This document shows positions 8,460 to 17,585 of a DNA stretch of 64,000 nt, one piece after another (the stretch's first letter is position 1; each line of letters opens with the position of its first letter). Position numbers and translations under genes: made by a program. The DNA is taken from positions 1-64,000 of the forward strand of contig JAOZIE010000023.1 of the NCBI GenBank assembly GCA_026014485.1, given 5' to 3'. Source of the DNA: Candidatus Bathyarchaeota archaeon (GTDB lineage: Archaea > Thermoproteota > Bathyarchaeia > Bathyarchaeales > Bathycorpusculaceae). The notes beneath the pieces are model-generated. The model saw only the letters and a list, made by a program, of their open reading frames with translations, ran no database searches and was not told the DNA's origin.

Positions 8460-8686
8460 TATTCGGCCTCCGTGACGAGGATGTTTTGCGCGTCTTTTTT
8501 TCGCAGGCTCAGTTTGTAGTCGCGGATTTCAATTTCTAGGGGGTCTCCTAGGGGGGCGCGGCAGATGACTTTGACTTTGGAGCCTTTGACTAGTCCCATA
8601 TCCATTATTCGGCGTCGTGCTGTGGTAGTGTTTTCTATTTTTGTTACTGTGGCTTCTTGTCCGGGTTTTAGTTCGCTCAAACGCAA
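8459..8686 (-). CDS. feoA: FeoA-domain protein, first copy
   Basis: The 75-residue FeoA domain (ARRRIMDMGLVKGSKVKVI, then LEIEIRDYKLSLRKKDAQNI) is the first gene of the feo operon. The start is TTG, with GGTGA six bases before it. Two FeoA copies in tandem are common in archaeal feo operons and may form a heterodimer on FeoB. Confidence 0.9.
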   Translation of the reverse strand: MRLSELKPGQEATVTKIENTTTARRRIMDMGLVKGSKVKVICRAPLGDPLEIEIRDYKLSLRKKDAQNILVTEAE

Positions 8687-8705
8687 GTTAGTTCACCTTA
8701 TTAAT

Positions 8706-8755
8706 GTTAGACGTATCTATATTCAATAGCATACACTAACATCCACGTTATAAGC
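8706..8755 (-). promoter_or_regulatory. feo operon promoter with imperfect inverted repeat
   Basis: A minus-strand TATA box (GCTTATAAC, 8755-8747) lies about 60 bases before the first feoA start. Between it and the gene, GTTAG (8706-8710) and CTAAC (8736-8740) form an inverted repeat, with offset inner halves GTAT and ATAC. The site would cover the transcript start, as expected for a metal repressor such as the nearby DtxR protein. Only the sequence layout is seen; the regulator is inferred. Confidence 0.5.
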
Positions 8756-8771
8756 ATTTCCCTACCAGCCG

Positions 8772-8823
8772 CAAAAAAGCAAAAAATCCACCAAAAAAGG
8801 GGCACTCAAAAAAAAGGCAAAAA
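8772..8823 (-). terminator. oligo-T terminator after tRNA-Leu
   Basis: On the minus strand this stretch has several runs of five to eight T residues directly downstream of the tRNA, the usual archaeal termination signal. Confidence 0.5.
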
Positions 8824-8884
8824 GGTGAAAACGATGCAGGAAGCAACATCCCACGCAACAAAGCAGGATTTAAGAGGGAAAGTT

Positions 8885-8972
8885 TGGTGCGGGGGGTGGG
8901 ATTTGAACCCACGAACCTCTGCAGGATAGGCGCCTCAGGCCTACGCCTTTGGCCATGCTGGGCGACCCCCGC
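8885..8972 (-). tRNA. tRNA-Leu (anticodon GAG)
   Basis: The minus strand folds as a class II tRNA: acceptor GCGGGGG paired with CCCCCGC, a D arm closed by GCC and GGC, anticodon stem TAGGC/GCCTA around the loop CTGAGGC (anticodon GAG), a long variable region of about 14 bases, and T arm GTGGG-TTCAAAT-CCCAC. The discriminator A and CCA are encoded (8888-8885). No intron is visible. Possible TATA element near 9005-9013. Confidence 0.94.
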
Positions 8973-9206
8973 TCGGCTAAAACCGCCACCGAGCTTATGT
9001 GGCAGAATATAGAATCAGGGTGCATGTTAAAAGGTTTTACGTCTCCAAGAGAGATTTAGACAAATGCATTGCACCAAGTAATCCGTCACAGGCACCTACG
9101 GGGGGATAGGAGCCAGTGTTGCTCGCGACAACGAAGACTGTGTTTCTGTTTTTTGACGCTTCTCTTATATCCCACTTTCTCCAAATTAACTGGGAAGGTA
9201 AATTGG

Positions 9207-10253
9207 ATGTCTTCAAAACCTCGCCGAACCAAACGGAAGCAAAAACCTAGCCAAAACACCGATGAAGAAAGGTATTCGTGGAATTCGGAGAGGATGCTTC
9301 ACCAGTTAATGACCTGCAACGTGAAGTTGGAGGACAACTGGGTTGATGAAGGTTTGCCCAAGCTGGTTGACGATGTCATAAGGAACTACGAAACCTTCGG
9401 CGGCATGGACCATCTTGAAGGAAAAGATTTGCCGTCTAAAAAAGTCGTCCTCGAAGTTTTAGAAGACCTACTGACGGTTTTCTTCCCGGGATACTTGGGG
9501 TCAAAGGAAATCACCAAGTCCAACGTCAAATACGTAATGGGCAATATGTTAACGTCTATTTATGCGCGGCTCACCGTTGAGGTAGAGAAAAGCCTCAAGC
9601 ACATCTGCAAAAAAATCAAGGAGTGCCCCCAAGATGTCTGCCACGCACAGGCACAGATAATCGTAAAGGGCGTTTTAGAGAAAATCCCCGAGATAAGGAA
9701 GCTGCTTAGCGAAGATGTCCAAGCAGCCTACGACGGCGACCCCGCAGCGGTAAGCAGAGAAGAAGTCATCATCAGCTACCCCTGCATCTTAGCCATAAGC
9801 ACCTACAGGATAGCGCATGAGCTTTACTTGCGGGGGGTCCCGTTGATTCCCCGAATAATGAGTGAACATATGCATTCGCTTACGGGAATAGATATTCATC
9901 CAGGCGCACAAATCGGCAAGAATTTCTTCATTGACCATGGCACAGGAGTCGTCATCGGGGAAACAACCGAAATCGGCGACAACGTCAAGATGTATCAAGG
10001 CGTCACCTTGGGCGCGTTGAGCTTCCCAAAAGACGAGAAAGGCAACATCATTAAAGGCAGAAAACGGCATCCCACCATCGGAAACAACGTCGTCATCTAC
10101 TCGGGCGCAACATTGCTTGGCGCAGACGCCATAATAGGCGACAACGTCGTCATAGGCGGAAACGTCTGGATAACCTCACCAGTACCCTCAGGAACAAGAA
10201 TAACCATAGCCCCACCCGAACAAAAAATCAAAAAAGAAAAAGCGAAAAAATAA
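9207..10253 (+). CDS. cysE: serine O-acetyltransferase, EpsC/CysE type
   Basis: The 348-residue protein makes O-acetylserine from serine and acetyl-CoA for cysteine synthesis. It has a long helical N-terminal domain (about 1-230) with EELYLRG-like [14 protein letters not shown], then a left-handed beta helix with hexapeptide repeats (about 235-335). The active-site segments [20 protein letters not shown] and [18 protein letters not shown] are intact. I choose ATG 9207: a TATA box (TCTTATAT, about 9163-9170) puts the transcript start near 9193, after any earlier start, and GGGAAGG lies just before it. The tail is Lys-rich. It is monocistronic; no cysteine synthase is adjacent. Confidence 0.92.
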   Translation: MSSKPRRTKRKQKPSQNTDEERYSWNSERMLHQLMTCNVKLEDNWVDEGLPKLVDDVIRNYETFGGMDHLEGKDLPSKKVVLEVLEDLLTVFFPGYLGSKEITKSNVKYVMGNMLTSIYARLTVEVEKSLKHICKKIKECPQDVCHAQAQIIVKGVLEKIPEIRKLLSEDVQAAYDGDPAAVSREEVIISYPCILAISTYRIAHELYLRGVPLIPRIMSEHMHSLTGIDIHPGAQIGKNFFIDHGTGVVIGETTEIGDNVKMYQGVTLGALSFPKDEKGNIIKGRKRHPTIGNNVVIYSGATLLGADAIIGDNVVIGGNVWITSPVPSGTRITIAPPEQKIKKEKAKK

Positions 10254-10399
10254 ACCTGCACCTCCGCACTTAAATTAGTTAAAAGGAACCCATTTCAGAG
10301 CAGACACAATTTTGCGGGAACCCAACAAACGGTTTAGAAAACAGCCAAATAAAGAGACCGACAAAAAGCCGCAATAAGGTCAACATAAACAAGAAAGGA

Positions 10400-10843
10400 T
10401 TAGATTAAGCGGAAATTCTCCTTAACTGTCGTTAAAACCACATGTGTATTGGTTCGCTCCACATAGGGCAGAGTCAGCAGTTGCTTTGTAAATGCGCCCA
10501 AGTCCTCGCGGCTCCTGAACTTGGCTATAATAACTGCATCGGTTAACCCCGTTACATCGTAGACGCTGCACACGTTGGGGATTTTGGCTATCTCAACTTC
10601 GGTTTCCATCAGCCTGCCTTTGGCGACTGTGATTTCGGTAACGACGGTCAACTCGTAGCCGAGCTTTTCATGATCCAAGATGACCGAGTAACCTTTGATT
10701 AAGCCGTCATCTTCCATTTTCTTTATTCGCGAAAGCACGGTGCCGACGGAAACGCCGACGTTCTTGGCTATCTGTCTGCTTGAGAACCGCGCATCTTCCA
10801 GCAGCGCCTTCAAGATTTTATTGTCTATTTCATTCAGCTCCAT
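10400..10843 (-). CDS. Lrp/AsnC-family transcriptional regulator
   Basis: The 147-residue protein has the AsnC-type helix-turn-helix (residues 1-60: ELNEIDNKILKALLEDARF, then SRQIAKNVGVSVGTVLSRIKKME) and the RAM-type effector domain (about 70-145). The ATG at 10843 follows GGAGGT and starts exactly at the usual family N-terminus; a frame extending upstream to 10999 is not supported. A minus-strand TATA (CTTTTATAAAC) lies near 10918-10928. It is divergent from guaA. The target is unknown; such proteins commonly respond to amino acids. Confidence 0.92.
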   Translation of the reverse strand: MELNEIDNKILKALLEDARFSSRQIAKNVGVSVGTVLSRIKKMEDDGLIKGYSVILDHEKLGYELTVVTEITVAKGRLMETEVEIAKIPNVCSVYDVTGLTDAVIIAKFRSREDLGAFTKQLLTLPYVERTNTHVVLTTVKENFRLI

Positions 10844-11043
10844 TACATGTACCTCCTGCACGTTTTTCCAATTAACATCGTCATTTTGAAACGTTCTTTT
10901 AATAATCAAACGGTTATGTTTATAAAAGTTTAGCTCCTCACCTACCCGAAAAGCCCGAGAGATTGTTGCGGTTCTCCAAAAAACAGTGAAAAAAAGCAAG
11001 GGTAAGGGGGCAATCTTAAATTACCAAACATCAAGTAGTAAAC

Positions 11044-12609
11044 GTGAGCCAACTCAAAATGCAAACCAAATACGACACCATACTGGTGCTTGATTTCGGC
11101 GGGCAATACTGCCACCTGATTGGCAGAAGAATCAGGGAACACGGCGTCTACTCCGAAATTGTGCCCCATGACATCACAGCAGCCGAGAGTGAAGCTCTCA
11201 ACGAGAAAATCAACGTGAAAGGCTTAATTCTTTCAGGGGGACCCTCAAGCGTTTATGAACCCAACGCGCCCCGCATCGACCCCGCAGTTCTGGAGTTGAA
11301 CCTGCCAGTTTTGGGATTATGCTACGGACATCAACTAATAGCCCAGATTGTGCAAGGCAAAGTTTCACGTGCCGCCTGCAGAGAATACGGCATCGCAGAA
11401 GTAAAAATCGACAAGTCCGTCGGCGTCCTGAAGGGCGTAAGCGCCGCGGAAACAGTTTGGATGAGCCACGGCGACACCGTCTCAGCGTTACCCGCTGACT
11501 TTGAGGTTTTAGCACACACCGAAAGCTGCCCCGTTGCGGCATACCGAAACAAGCAAAAACCCATTTACGGATTGCAGTGGCACCCCGAAGTTGTACACAC
11601 AAAAAACGGCGTCCTCATGCTGCGTAACTACATTTTTGAAGTGTGCAAGTGTGAAGCCAACTGGAAAATGGAAGACATAATCGAAAAAATGGTTAAAGAA
11701 ATAAAAGCCGACGTAGGCGAAGCCAAAGCCATCATCGGATTGAGCGGCGGCATAGACAGCAGCGTCGCCACAGCCCTCGCCGCGGAGGCGTTAGGCGACA
11801 GGTTAACGGCGGTTTTTGTGGACCACGGCTTCATGCGGGAAGGTGAACCTGAAGCCATCCGCGAAATATTCAGCAAATTCAACATCAACTTCGTCATGGT
11901 AAGCGCCCAACAAAGGTTCATGGATAAACTCAGAGGCGTAGTTGAGCCCGAAAGGAAACGCAAGGTCATCGGCGAAGAATTCATACGGGTCTTTGAGGAA
12001 GCAGCCGAGAAGTCAAGTGCGGAGTACCTGCTGCAGGGAACCATCTACCCCGACCGCATCGAGTCAGGCTTCCGCAAAAACTCAGAAGTGATTAAGTCAC
12101 ACCACAACGTCGCGGGGTTACCCTCAAAAATGAACTTCAAGAAAATCGTGGAGCCCCTGCGGGACCTCTACAAGGATGAAGTGCGAAAAGTCGCCGTCAT
12201 GCTTAACCTGCCGCGGGAAATCGTCAACAGACAGCCATTTCCAGGCCCAGGCTTAGCCGTCAGAATCATAGGGGAATTAACAGAGGAAAAAGTCGCCATA
12301 ACCAAGAAAGCCGACGCCATCGTGCGACAGGAAATCGAGAAAAGCTGCATAGCAGAAAAACTATGGCAATACTTTGCCGTTTTGACTGACACGAAAGCCA
12401 CTGGCGTGAAAGGCGATTCGCGAGCTTATGGGTACGTGGTGGCTGTGAGGGCTGCGGAGAGTCGTGAAGCCATGACCGCCAACTACGCCCAAATACCCTA
12501 TGCGGTGCTGGAAAAGATTTCCACACGGATAACCAACGAGATTCCGCAGGTAACCCGCGTCGTCTACGACATCACTCATAAACCTCCCGCAACCATAGAG
12601 TGGGAGTAA
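11044..12609 (+). CDS. guaA: GMP synthase (glutamine-hydrolysing), single-chain
   Basis: The 521-residue protein converts XMP to GMP with glutamine and ATP. The N-terminal class I amidotransferase domain (about 10-195) has the nucleophile Cys93 in GLCYGHQ and the His-Glu pair in WHPEVVHT. The ATP pyrophosphatase domain has the P-loop LSGGIDSSVA (about 235). The C-terminal dimerisation domain ends with the usual TxDITxKPPATIEWE. Both halves are fused, unlike the two-gene form found in many Euryarchaeota. TATA-like TCTTAAATTA (about 11009-11018) allows a nearly leaderless GTG at 11044; ATG 11059 is an alternative. Confidence 0.95.
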   Translation: MSQLKMQTKYDTILVLDFGGQYCHLIGRRIREHGVYSEIVPHDITAAESEALNEKINVKGLILSGGPSSVYEPNAPRIDPAVLELNLPVLGLCYGHQLIAQIVQGKVSRAACREYGIAEVKIDKSVGVLKGVSAAETVWMSHGDTVSALPADFEVLAHTESCPVAAYRNKQKPIYGLQWHPEVVHTKNGVLMLRNYIFEVCKCEANWKMEDIIEKMVKEIKADVGEAKAIIGLSGGIDSSVATALAAEALGDRLTAVFVDHGFMREGEPEAIREIFSKFNINFVMVSAQQRFMDKLRGVVEPERKRKVIGEEFIRVFEEAAEKSSAEYLLQGTIYPDRIESGFRKNSEVIKSHHNVAGLPSKMNFKKIVEPLRDLYKDEVRKVAVMLNLPREIVNRQPFPGPGLAVRIIGELTEEKVAITKKADAIVRQEIEKSCIAEKLWQYFAVLTDTKATGVKGDSRAYGYVVAVRAAESREAMTANYAQIPYAVLEKISTRITNEIPQVTRVVYDITHKPPATIEWE

Positions 12610-12677
12610 ACACCCTTTTTCACATCGTTTATATCTGATAGCCAATGCATAGTAAATTACCATCGGTGGAGCAACGT

Positions 12678-13727
12678 TTGAAGGCACTAATCCTAATTGG
12701 CGGATTCGGCACTAGGCTCAGACCATTATCATGTACTAGACCCAAGGCGCTTTTCCCCATAGTCAACAAACCACTGCTACAGTGGACCTTTGAAAAACTT
12801 GCCGAAAACGGCGTTGACCAAGTCATCTTGGCAGTTAACAAGTTAACCGAATTCCACATCCGACAGCAACACCTGTCCAAATGCGGCTTAACCGTAAAGT
12901 ACTCGCTTGACCCACCCAAGATGCCACTGGGCACCGCGGGACCCATCAAAAAGGCAGAGAAACTGCTTGGGCATGAAGAGCCGTTTTTGGTTTTGAACGG
13001 TGACTTAATCACCGAAATAAGCTACCGCGAAATGCTCCAAAGCCACGTTGAAGGAAAAGCGGTGGCAACCATCGCGCTTCACGAAGCCGAAGACCCCAGT
13101 AGTTACGGCGTCGCGGAACTCGCCGACTGCAACCGCATCAAACGCTTCGTGGAGAAGCCACCACGAGGCACCGAACCCACCAAGCTGATAAACGCAGGCG
13201 TCTACGTGCTGAGCCCAAAAATCTTCAGCTACATCCCCGCGGACAGGGCGGTTTCCATGGAGCGGGAAGTGTTCCCCAAACTGGCGGCAGAAAACGCGTT
13301 GTTCGGGCACCAAGTGGGCGGCTTGTGGATTGACATAGGCAAACCCGAAGAATACCTGCAGACCAACAGGATGCTGCTGGAAACCTGCTGCGACAAACTG
13401 CAAAAAAACGGCGGATTCACGTGCAAAGAGCCCGTTGCCTTGGGCAAAGGTGTCTCAATCGGGGAAAACTCAGTAATTGGGCCCCACGCCGTTTTAGGCA
13501 AAAACGTGTCTGTGGGAAGAAACGTTCAGATACGGGATTCAGTGGTTTTTGAAGACGCCCAAATCGGCGACAACGCGGTTGTTGTGGGGGCGCTGGTCGG
13601 GGAGGCAGCACGGATAGGCAGAGACGCCCAAATCTTGGAGGGATGTGTCGTTGCTGACCACGCTAAAGTCAAAGAAGGCGCGTCGCTGACGAAAATGCAT
13701 GTTTGCCCAGCCAAAGAAGTCACATAA
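12678..13727 (+). CDS. NDP-sugar pyrophosphorylase with left-handed beta helix
   Basis: The protein has the nucleotidyltransferase signature ILIGGFGTRLRPLS(C)TRPKALFP at its N-terminus, the metal-site LVLNGDLI (about residue 105), VEKP (about 165) and a C-terminal hexapeptide-repeat helix (about 245-345). It is closest in look to mannose-1-phosphate guanylyltransferase-type enzymes; the sugar and base cannot be told. I choose the TTG at 12678 (GGTGGAG five to seven bases before), because a TATA box (GTTTATATC, about 12628-12636) puts transcription start downstream of the ATG at 12645. It opens a sugar-nucleotide operon with three further genes. Confidence 0.85.
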   Translation: MKALILIGGFGTRLRPLSCTRPKALFPIVNKPLLQWTFEKLAENGVDQVILAVNKLTEFHIRQQHLSKCGLTVKYSLDPPKMPLGTAGPIKKAEKLLGHEEPFLVLNGDLITEISYREMLQSHVEGKAVATIALHEAEDPSSYGVAELADCNRIKRFVEKPPRGTEPTKLINAGVYVLSPKIFSYIPADRAVSMEREVFPKLAAENALFGHQVGGLWIDIGKPEEYLQTNRMLLETCCDKLQKNGGFTCKEPVALGKGVSIGENSVIGPHAVLGKNVSVGRNVQIRDSVVFEDAQIGDNAVVVGALVGEAARIGRDAQILEGCVVADHAKVKEGASLTKMHVCPAKEVT

Positions 13728-13862
13728 ACCAGAGCTAAAAACGCAGCTTAGCAGAACCAAGGCAATAACCAACTGCCCAGCAAAACCAGAAAGCCAAACA
13801 TGCCCATCTTAAAGCATATTAGACGCTTTTGGTCTCTCTGTTAGAGAGCGGAGATGAAGATT

Positions 13863-15230
13863 ATGAGCGAAAAGAAGCTTTTTGGAACAAACGGCATTCG
13901 AGGAACCGTAAACGTTGAACTCACACCCGAGATGGCGGTTACAGCAGGCTGCGCCATCGGAACCTTCTTTGGCAAAAAGAACCTGCTGATTGGCTACGAC
14001 GCGCGCACAAGCGGACCCATGTTCGCCAAAGCAGTCAGTTCAGGTTTAACGGCAACGGGCTGCAATGTGTTTCTGGCGGGGATGGCGCCCACGCCTGCAT
14101 TGCAATTTGCCGTGAAGAATCATAAAATGGACGGCGGAGTCATCATAACCGCCAGCCATAATCCACCTCAGTATAACGGAATTAAAGTCATCTGGAGCGA
14201 CGGCATAGAAATCAGCCACGAGCAAGAAACAGAAATCGAAAACATCTACTTCCAACAAAAAACCCAGTTCGCCGACTGGAAACATCTGGGCGCAGTCCAC
14301 GAGTTGGCGGGGATAAACAGCGAGTATATCGAAGCTATGAAAACACATGTGGACACCACCAAAATTGCGGAGAAGCACTTTCATGTGGTGGTGGATGCGG
14401 CAAACAGCGTCGGTGGGCTTGCGGCGCCTGTTCTTTTGAGAGATTTAGGCTGCAAGATAACTAGTCTTAACGCTAACATTGACGGCACTTTCCCGGGCAG
14501 GATGCCTGAGCCGCGACCAGAAAACTTGGAGGAGCTTGCTAAGACAGTTAAGGCGTTAGGCGCGGATTTGGGGGTGGCTTTTGATGGGGACGCGGACCGC
14601 TCCATATTCGTGGATGAAACTGGGCAGATTCACATGGGCGACAAAACCTTCGCCGTCGTTTTGAAGCAGTTCCTGTTGGAGAACCCGAACGCGCAGGTAG
14701 TTACGCCCGTCAGCTCTTCGACGCTCATAAAGGACACTGCAAACGCCTACAAGGGCGAAATCGTCTGGACTAAAGTGGGAAGTGTAACAGTCTCGCAGAA
14801 AATGAAGGAAATTAACGCTAAGCTGGGCGGGGAAGAAAACGGCGGAGTCTTTTATGGCCCCCACCAAGCAGTACGGGACGGAGCCATGACCACAGCCCTC
14901 ATACTAGGCATTATGGCGAAAACAGGTAAGAAACTCTCTGAACTGGTGGCGGAGCAGCCGCAGTACTTCATTGAAAAAGGCAAAATCGAATGCTCTGAAG
15001 ACAAAAAGCCCAAGGTTCTTGAGAAGCTTTTGGAGCAGGTACAAGGCATGAACATTAACACCTTGGACGGGGTAAAAATCTGGTTTGACGACAAAAGCGC
15101 CATTCTAGTGCGTCCCAGCGGAACCGAACCTGCCTACCGAATGTACGCCGAAGCGAAAACATCAGAGAGAGCCGTGGAGCTGGTTAACGAGTACACTTCA
15201 AGACTCAAGAAGATACTTGAAACCATTTAA
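13863..15230 (+). CDS. glmM: phosphoglucosamine mutase / phosphomannomutase family
   Basis: The 455-residue alpha-D-phosphohexomutase has the phosphoserine loop TASHNPPQYNGIK (about residue 95), the metal loop FDGDADRSIF (about 240), the sugar-binding loop GGEENGG (about 320) and the phosphate-binding RPSGTEPAYRMY (about 415). It begins FGTNGIRG, as in archaeal GlmM/PMM. ATG 13863 is preferred over 13854, as GGAG at 13850-13853 abuts the earlier one. A 6-base hairpin (CTCTCT-GTT-AGAGAG, 13834-13848) lies just before the ribosome site. It should supply hexosamine- or mannose-1-phosphate to the upstream pyrophosphorylase. The exact substrate is undecided. Confidence 0.9.
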   Translation: MSEKKLFGTNGIRGTVNVELTPEMAVTAGCAIGTFFGKKNLLIGYDARTSGPMFAKAVSSGLTATGCNVFLAGMAPTPALQFAVKNHKMDGGVIITASHNPPQYNGIKVIWSDGIEISHEQETEIENIYFQQKTQFADWKHLGAVHELAGINSEYIEAMKTHVDTTKIAEKHFHVVVDAANSVGGLAAPVLLRDLGCKITSLNANIDGTFPGRMPEPRPENLEELAKTVKALGADLGVAFDGDADRSIFVDETGQIHMGDKTFAVVLKQFLLENPNAQVVTPVSSSTLIKDTANAYKGEIVWTKVGSVTVSQKMKEINAKLGGEENGGVFYGPHQAVRDGAMTTALILGIMAKTGKKLSELVAEQPQYFIEKGKIECSEDKKPKVLEKLLEQVQGMNINTLDGVKIWFDDKSAILVRPSGTEPAYRMYAEAKTSERAVELVNEYTSRLKKILETI

Positions 15231-16620
15231 GGAAAAAACGGGTACTGTAAAAAGGGCGAATAACTTGCATCCGATTCTGCATTTAAAGGCTGACGAGGTG
15301 GACACGCCCGAGAAACGGGGAAAATACACGGTAGCCTTCGTCGGATGCGGGCAAATAGCTATTCTTCAGGCGTTAGCCTTCGCTGAGGCAGGCTTCAAGG
15401 TTGTATGTACCGACGCCGACCAAAGTGTCATCAAACGGCTGTCGAAGGGGAACATGCAGCTTGGGGACAAACAAACAGAGTCTAAGCTGAAGAGATTCAT
15501 GCGGAAGGAGCAGGTGAACGCCACCAGCGACCTGAAAAGCGCAGTTTCAGGAAGCGACGTAATGGTTATATCGGTGAATGTAAAAATCGACGGCAAAAAA
15601 ATCTCTGATGCCTCTGAGGTTGTGACTGTATGCAAAAAGGTGGGGGCAGTATTGCCGAAGGAATGCCTGATTGTTTATGGGGGCGTAGCGGGAATTGGTT
15701 TTGTGGATGGTACAGTCAAGGAGACGTTAGAGAACACTTCAGGATTGACAGCGGGTGAAGACTTCGGCTTAGCATACAGTCCAGCTCTTAGCGCCAAGGG
15801 TAAAGGTGCCATCCACTTTGACGACCAAGAGCTAACGGTCGCCGCCGACAACAAATACAGCTTAAACGCTGCAGCGCTCATCTTTGGAGCCACAACGAAA
15901 AAGGGCGTAAACAGGATTTCAAGCGTCAAGGTTGCTGAGGCAGCATCACTTTTTGCTGCGGCTAAACGTGACACTGAAGCCGCCTTGAACAACGAGTTAG
16001 CGATGTTTTGCGAGAACCTAAACTTGGACTACGCGGAAACAGTCAAACTCGTGGAAAACGTCACCTACGAAACAAATACGTTGCCGACAATAGCTGAAGA
16101 AGCCAACCGAGACGAGGTTTATCTGCTGTTGGAAAACGCTGAAAACCTCAACACGAAGCTTCGCCTTTCCGCCACGGCTAGGCAAGTGAATGAGAACATG
16201 ACTAGGCACGCTTTGAACTTGACTCAGGAGGCGCTTCGTGCGGCGGGAAAAACCTTGCGGAGGTCCAAGGTTGCGTTGCTTGGAGTTGTGGAGCAGGGAA
16301 CCGCGGCGTCTACGTTTGTGGAATTTCTGGAGGCAAAAGGTGCTAAAGTCAGCCGATATGACCCCCATGGCTTGGGCAGTGAACGACCCGAAGGCACAGG
16401 TGTAGCCAAAAAAACCTTGAATGAGGCAGCAGAAGGCACCGACTGCATTGTTGTTCTTTCAGGGCAGGAGCAGCTTAAACGGTTAAACCTTAAGAAGCTA
16501 CGTGCGTTAATGAAGTCGCCAGCGGCACTTGTCGATTTAGCTGGAGCCGTGGAACAGTCCAAGGTGGAAAGCTTAGGGTTCACGTACCGCGGCTTGGGAA
16601 AAGGAGCAAGAGAGGAATGA
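15217..16620 (+). CDS. degenerate nucleotide-sugar dehydrogenase homologue
   Basis: The 467-residue protein has the overall plan of the UDP-glucose/GDP-mannose dehydrogenase family: an N-terminal Rossmann fold (AFVGCGQIAILQALAFAEAG), a middle helical domain (ALNNELAMFCENL) and a C-terminal nucleotide-binding domain (FVEFLEAKGAKVSRYDPHG). Key family signatures are missing. The ESTVPPGTT segment reads YGGVAGIGFV, the catalytic lysine region (AAxxFAAAKRD) is altered, and the cysteine motif GGxCxPxD is absent. The known four-electron oxidation is therefore unlikely. The TTG at 15217 overlaps glmM by 14 bases; TTG 15265 is possible. It sits between GlmM and a Gfo/Idh enzyme, so a sugar-nucleotide substrate is likely. 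Confidence 0.75.
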   Translation: MKPFKEKTGTVKRANNLHPILHLKADEVDTPEKRGKYTVAFVGCGQIAILQALAFAEAGFKVVCTDADQSVIKRLSKGNMQLGDKQTESKLKRFMRKEQVNATSDLKSAVSGSDVMVISVNVKIDGKKISDASEVVTVCKKVGAVLPKECLIVYGGVAGIGFVDGTVKETLENTSGLTAGEDFGLAYSPALSAKGKGAIHFDDQELTVAADNKYSLNAAALIFGATTKKGVNRISSVKVAEAASLFAAAKRDTEAALNNELAMFCENLNLDYAETVKLVENVTYETNTLPTIAEEANRDEVYLLLENAENLNTKLRLSATARQVNENMTRHALNLTQEALRAAGKTLRRSKVALLGVVEQGTAASTFVEFLEAKGAKVSRYDPHGLGSERPEGTGVAKKTLNEAAEGTDCIVVLSGQEQLKRLNLKKLRALMKSPAALVDLAGAVEQSKVESLGFTYRGLGKGAREE

Positions 16621-17564
16621 AGAAAATAGGGGTAGCGGTAATCGGAACTGGCTTTTGGGGCAGAAACCATGCTAGAGTCTACAAGGAACTTGCCTCCACG
16701 AATTTGGTGGCAATCTGCGACACGAACGTGGAACGCGCCAAAGCCATCGCTGACCAATTCGGCGTCAAAGCCTACACTGACAGCGGACGGATGCTGAAGA
16801 ATAAAGAAATCGAAGCCGTATCCGTGTGCACCTGGTCAACCATGCTTGCAAAAGAGGCGCAAAAGAGCCTGCACGCGGGGAAACATGTTCTTGTGGAGAA
16901 ACCCATGGCGACCAACACGCAGCAAGCGGAGAAGTTGCTGAAAACAGCCCAAGAAAATGGGTTACACCTGACTGTGGGTTTTTTGATGCGGTTCATCCCA
17001 GGGCTGCAGCAAATCCGAGAGGCGGTTGAGAAAAAGAAAATCGGGGACATGGTTTCGGCGACGGCGAAGCGGGTTTCTCAGTGGCCTGAAAGAATAGGCG
17101 ATGTAGGCGTAGTTAAGGATACGGCGATTCACGACATAGATGTCATGCGTTTCATCTCGCAAGAGGACCCCGTGAGCGTTTACGCGAAGACGGGAAGCAT
17201 GCGACACAGGAAGTTTGAGGACTACGCCCAGATTATGCTCAATTATGAAAGCGGAAAAAGCGCGTTTATTGAATCAAACTGGCTCACGCCGTATAAGACG
17301 CGGACGCTTAACGTCACGGGCAGCGACGCCATCATGCGATTGGATTACATTACGCAGGAGTTGTGGGTTGAAAACGCCCAAGAAACCGTGCAGCCCAGAC
17401 GCGCATTTCAAGAACCCCTGAAAATGGAGCTGCAGCACTTCGCGGACTGTATCCTTGAGAAGAAAAAGCCAGTGGTTACTGGAGTTGACGGCTTGAAAGC
17501 GCTGCAAATAGCCATCGCTGCGTTGCAGTCTTCAGCGAAAAACGCCGCAGTAAAGTTGAAGTAG
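16617..17564 (+). CDS. Gfo/Idh/MocA-family oxidoreductase (WlbA-like)
   Basis: The 315-residue NAD(P)-dependent enzyme has the Rossmann motif VIGTGFWGRNHARVY, the EKPMA motif with its catalytic lysine (about residue 95), and the second-domain VVKDTAIHDIDVMRF with the catalytic histidine (about 180). Its ATG overlaps the upstream stop (ATGA), so it is translated with the sugar-nucleotide operon. In this setting a 3-dehydrogenase acting on UDP-GlcNAc-uronate, as in WlbA-type pathways, is plausible. The substrate is inferred from neighbours only. Confidence 0.85.
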   Translation: MKKIGVAVIGTGFWGRNHARVYKELASTNLVAICDTNVERAKAIADQFGVKAYTDSGRMLKNKEIEAVSVCTWSTMLAKEAQKSLHAGKHVLVEKPMATNTQQAEKLLKTAQENGLHLTVGFLMRFIPGLQQIREAVEKKKIGDMVSATAKRVSQWPERIGDVGVVKDTAIHDIDVMRFISQEDPVSVYAKTGSMRHRKFEDYAQIMLNYESGKSAFIESNWLTPYKTRTLNVTGSDAIMRLDYITQELWVENAQETVQPRRAFQEPLKMELQHFADCILEKKKPVVTGVDGLKALQIAIAALQSSAKNAAVKLK

Positions 17565-17585
17565 CCAAAGAAAATGGCGGGGTGT

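Noticed and set aside
8973-9206. possible riboswitch or leader RNA before the serine acetyltransferase
   Set aside because: The TATA box near 9163 gives a leader of only about 14 bases, so no room for a riboswitch.
11210-11602. 130-codon minus-strand frame inside guaA
   Set aside because: It is antisense to a well-conserved enzyme and rich in Arg/Cys, a typical shadow.
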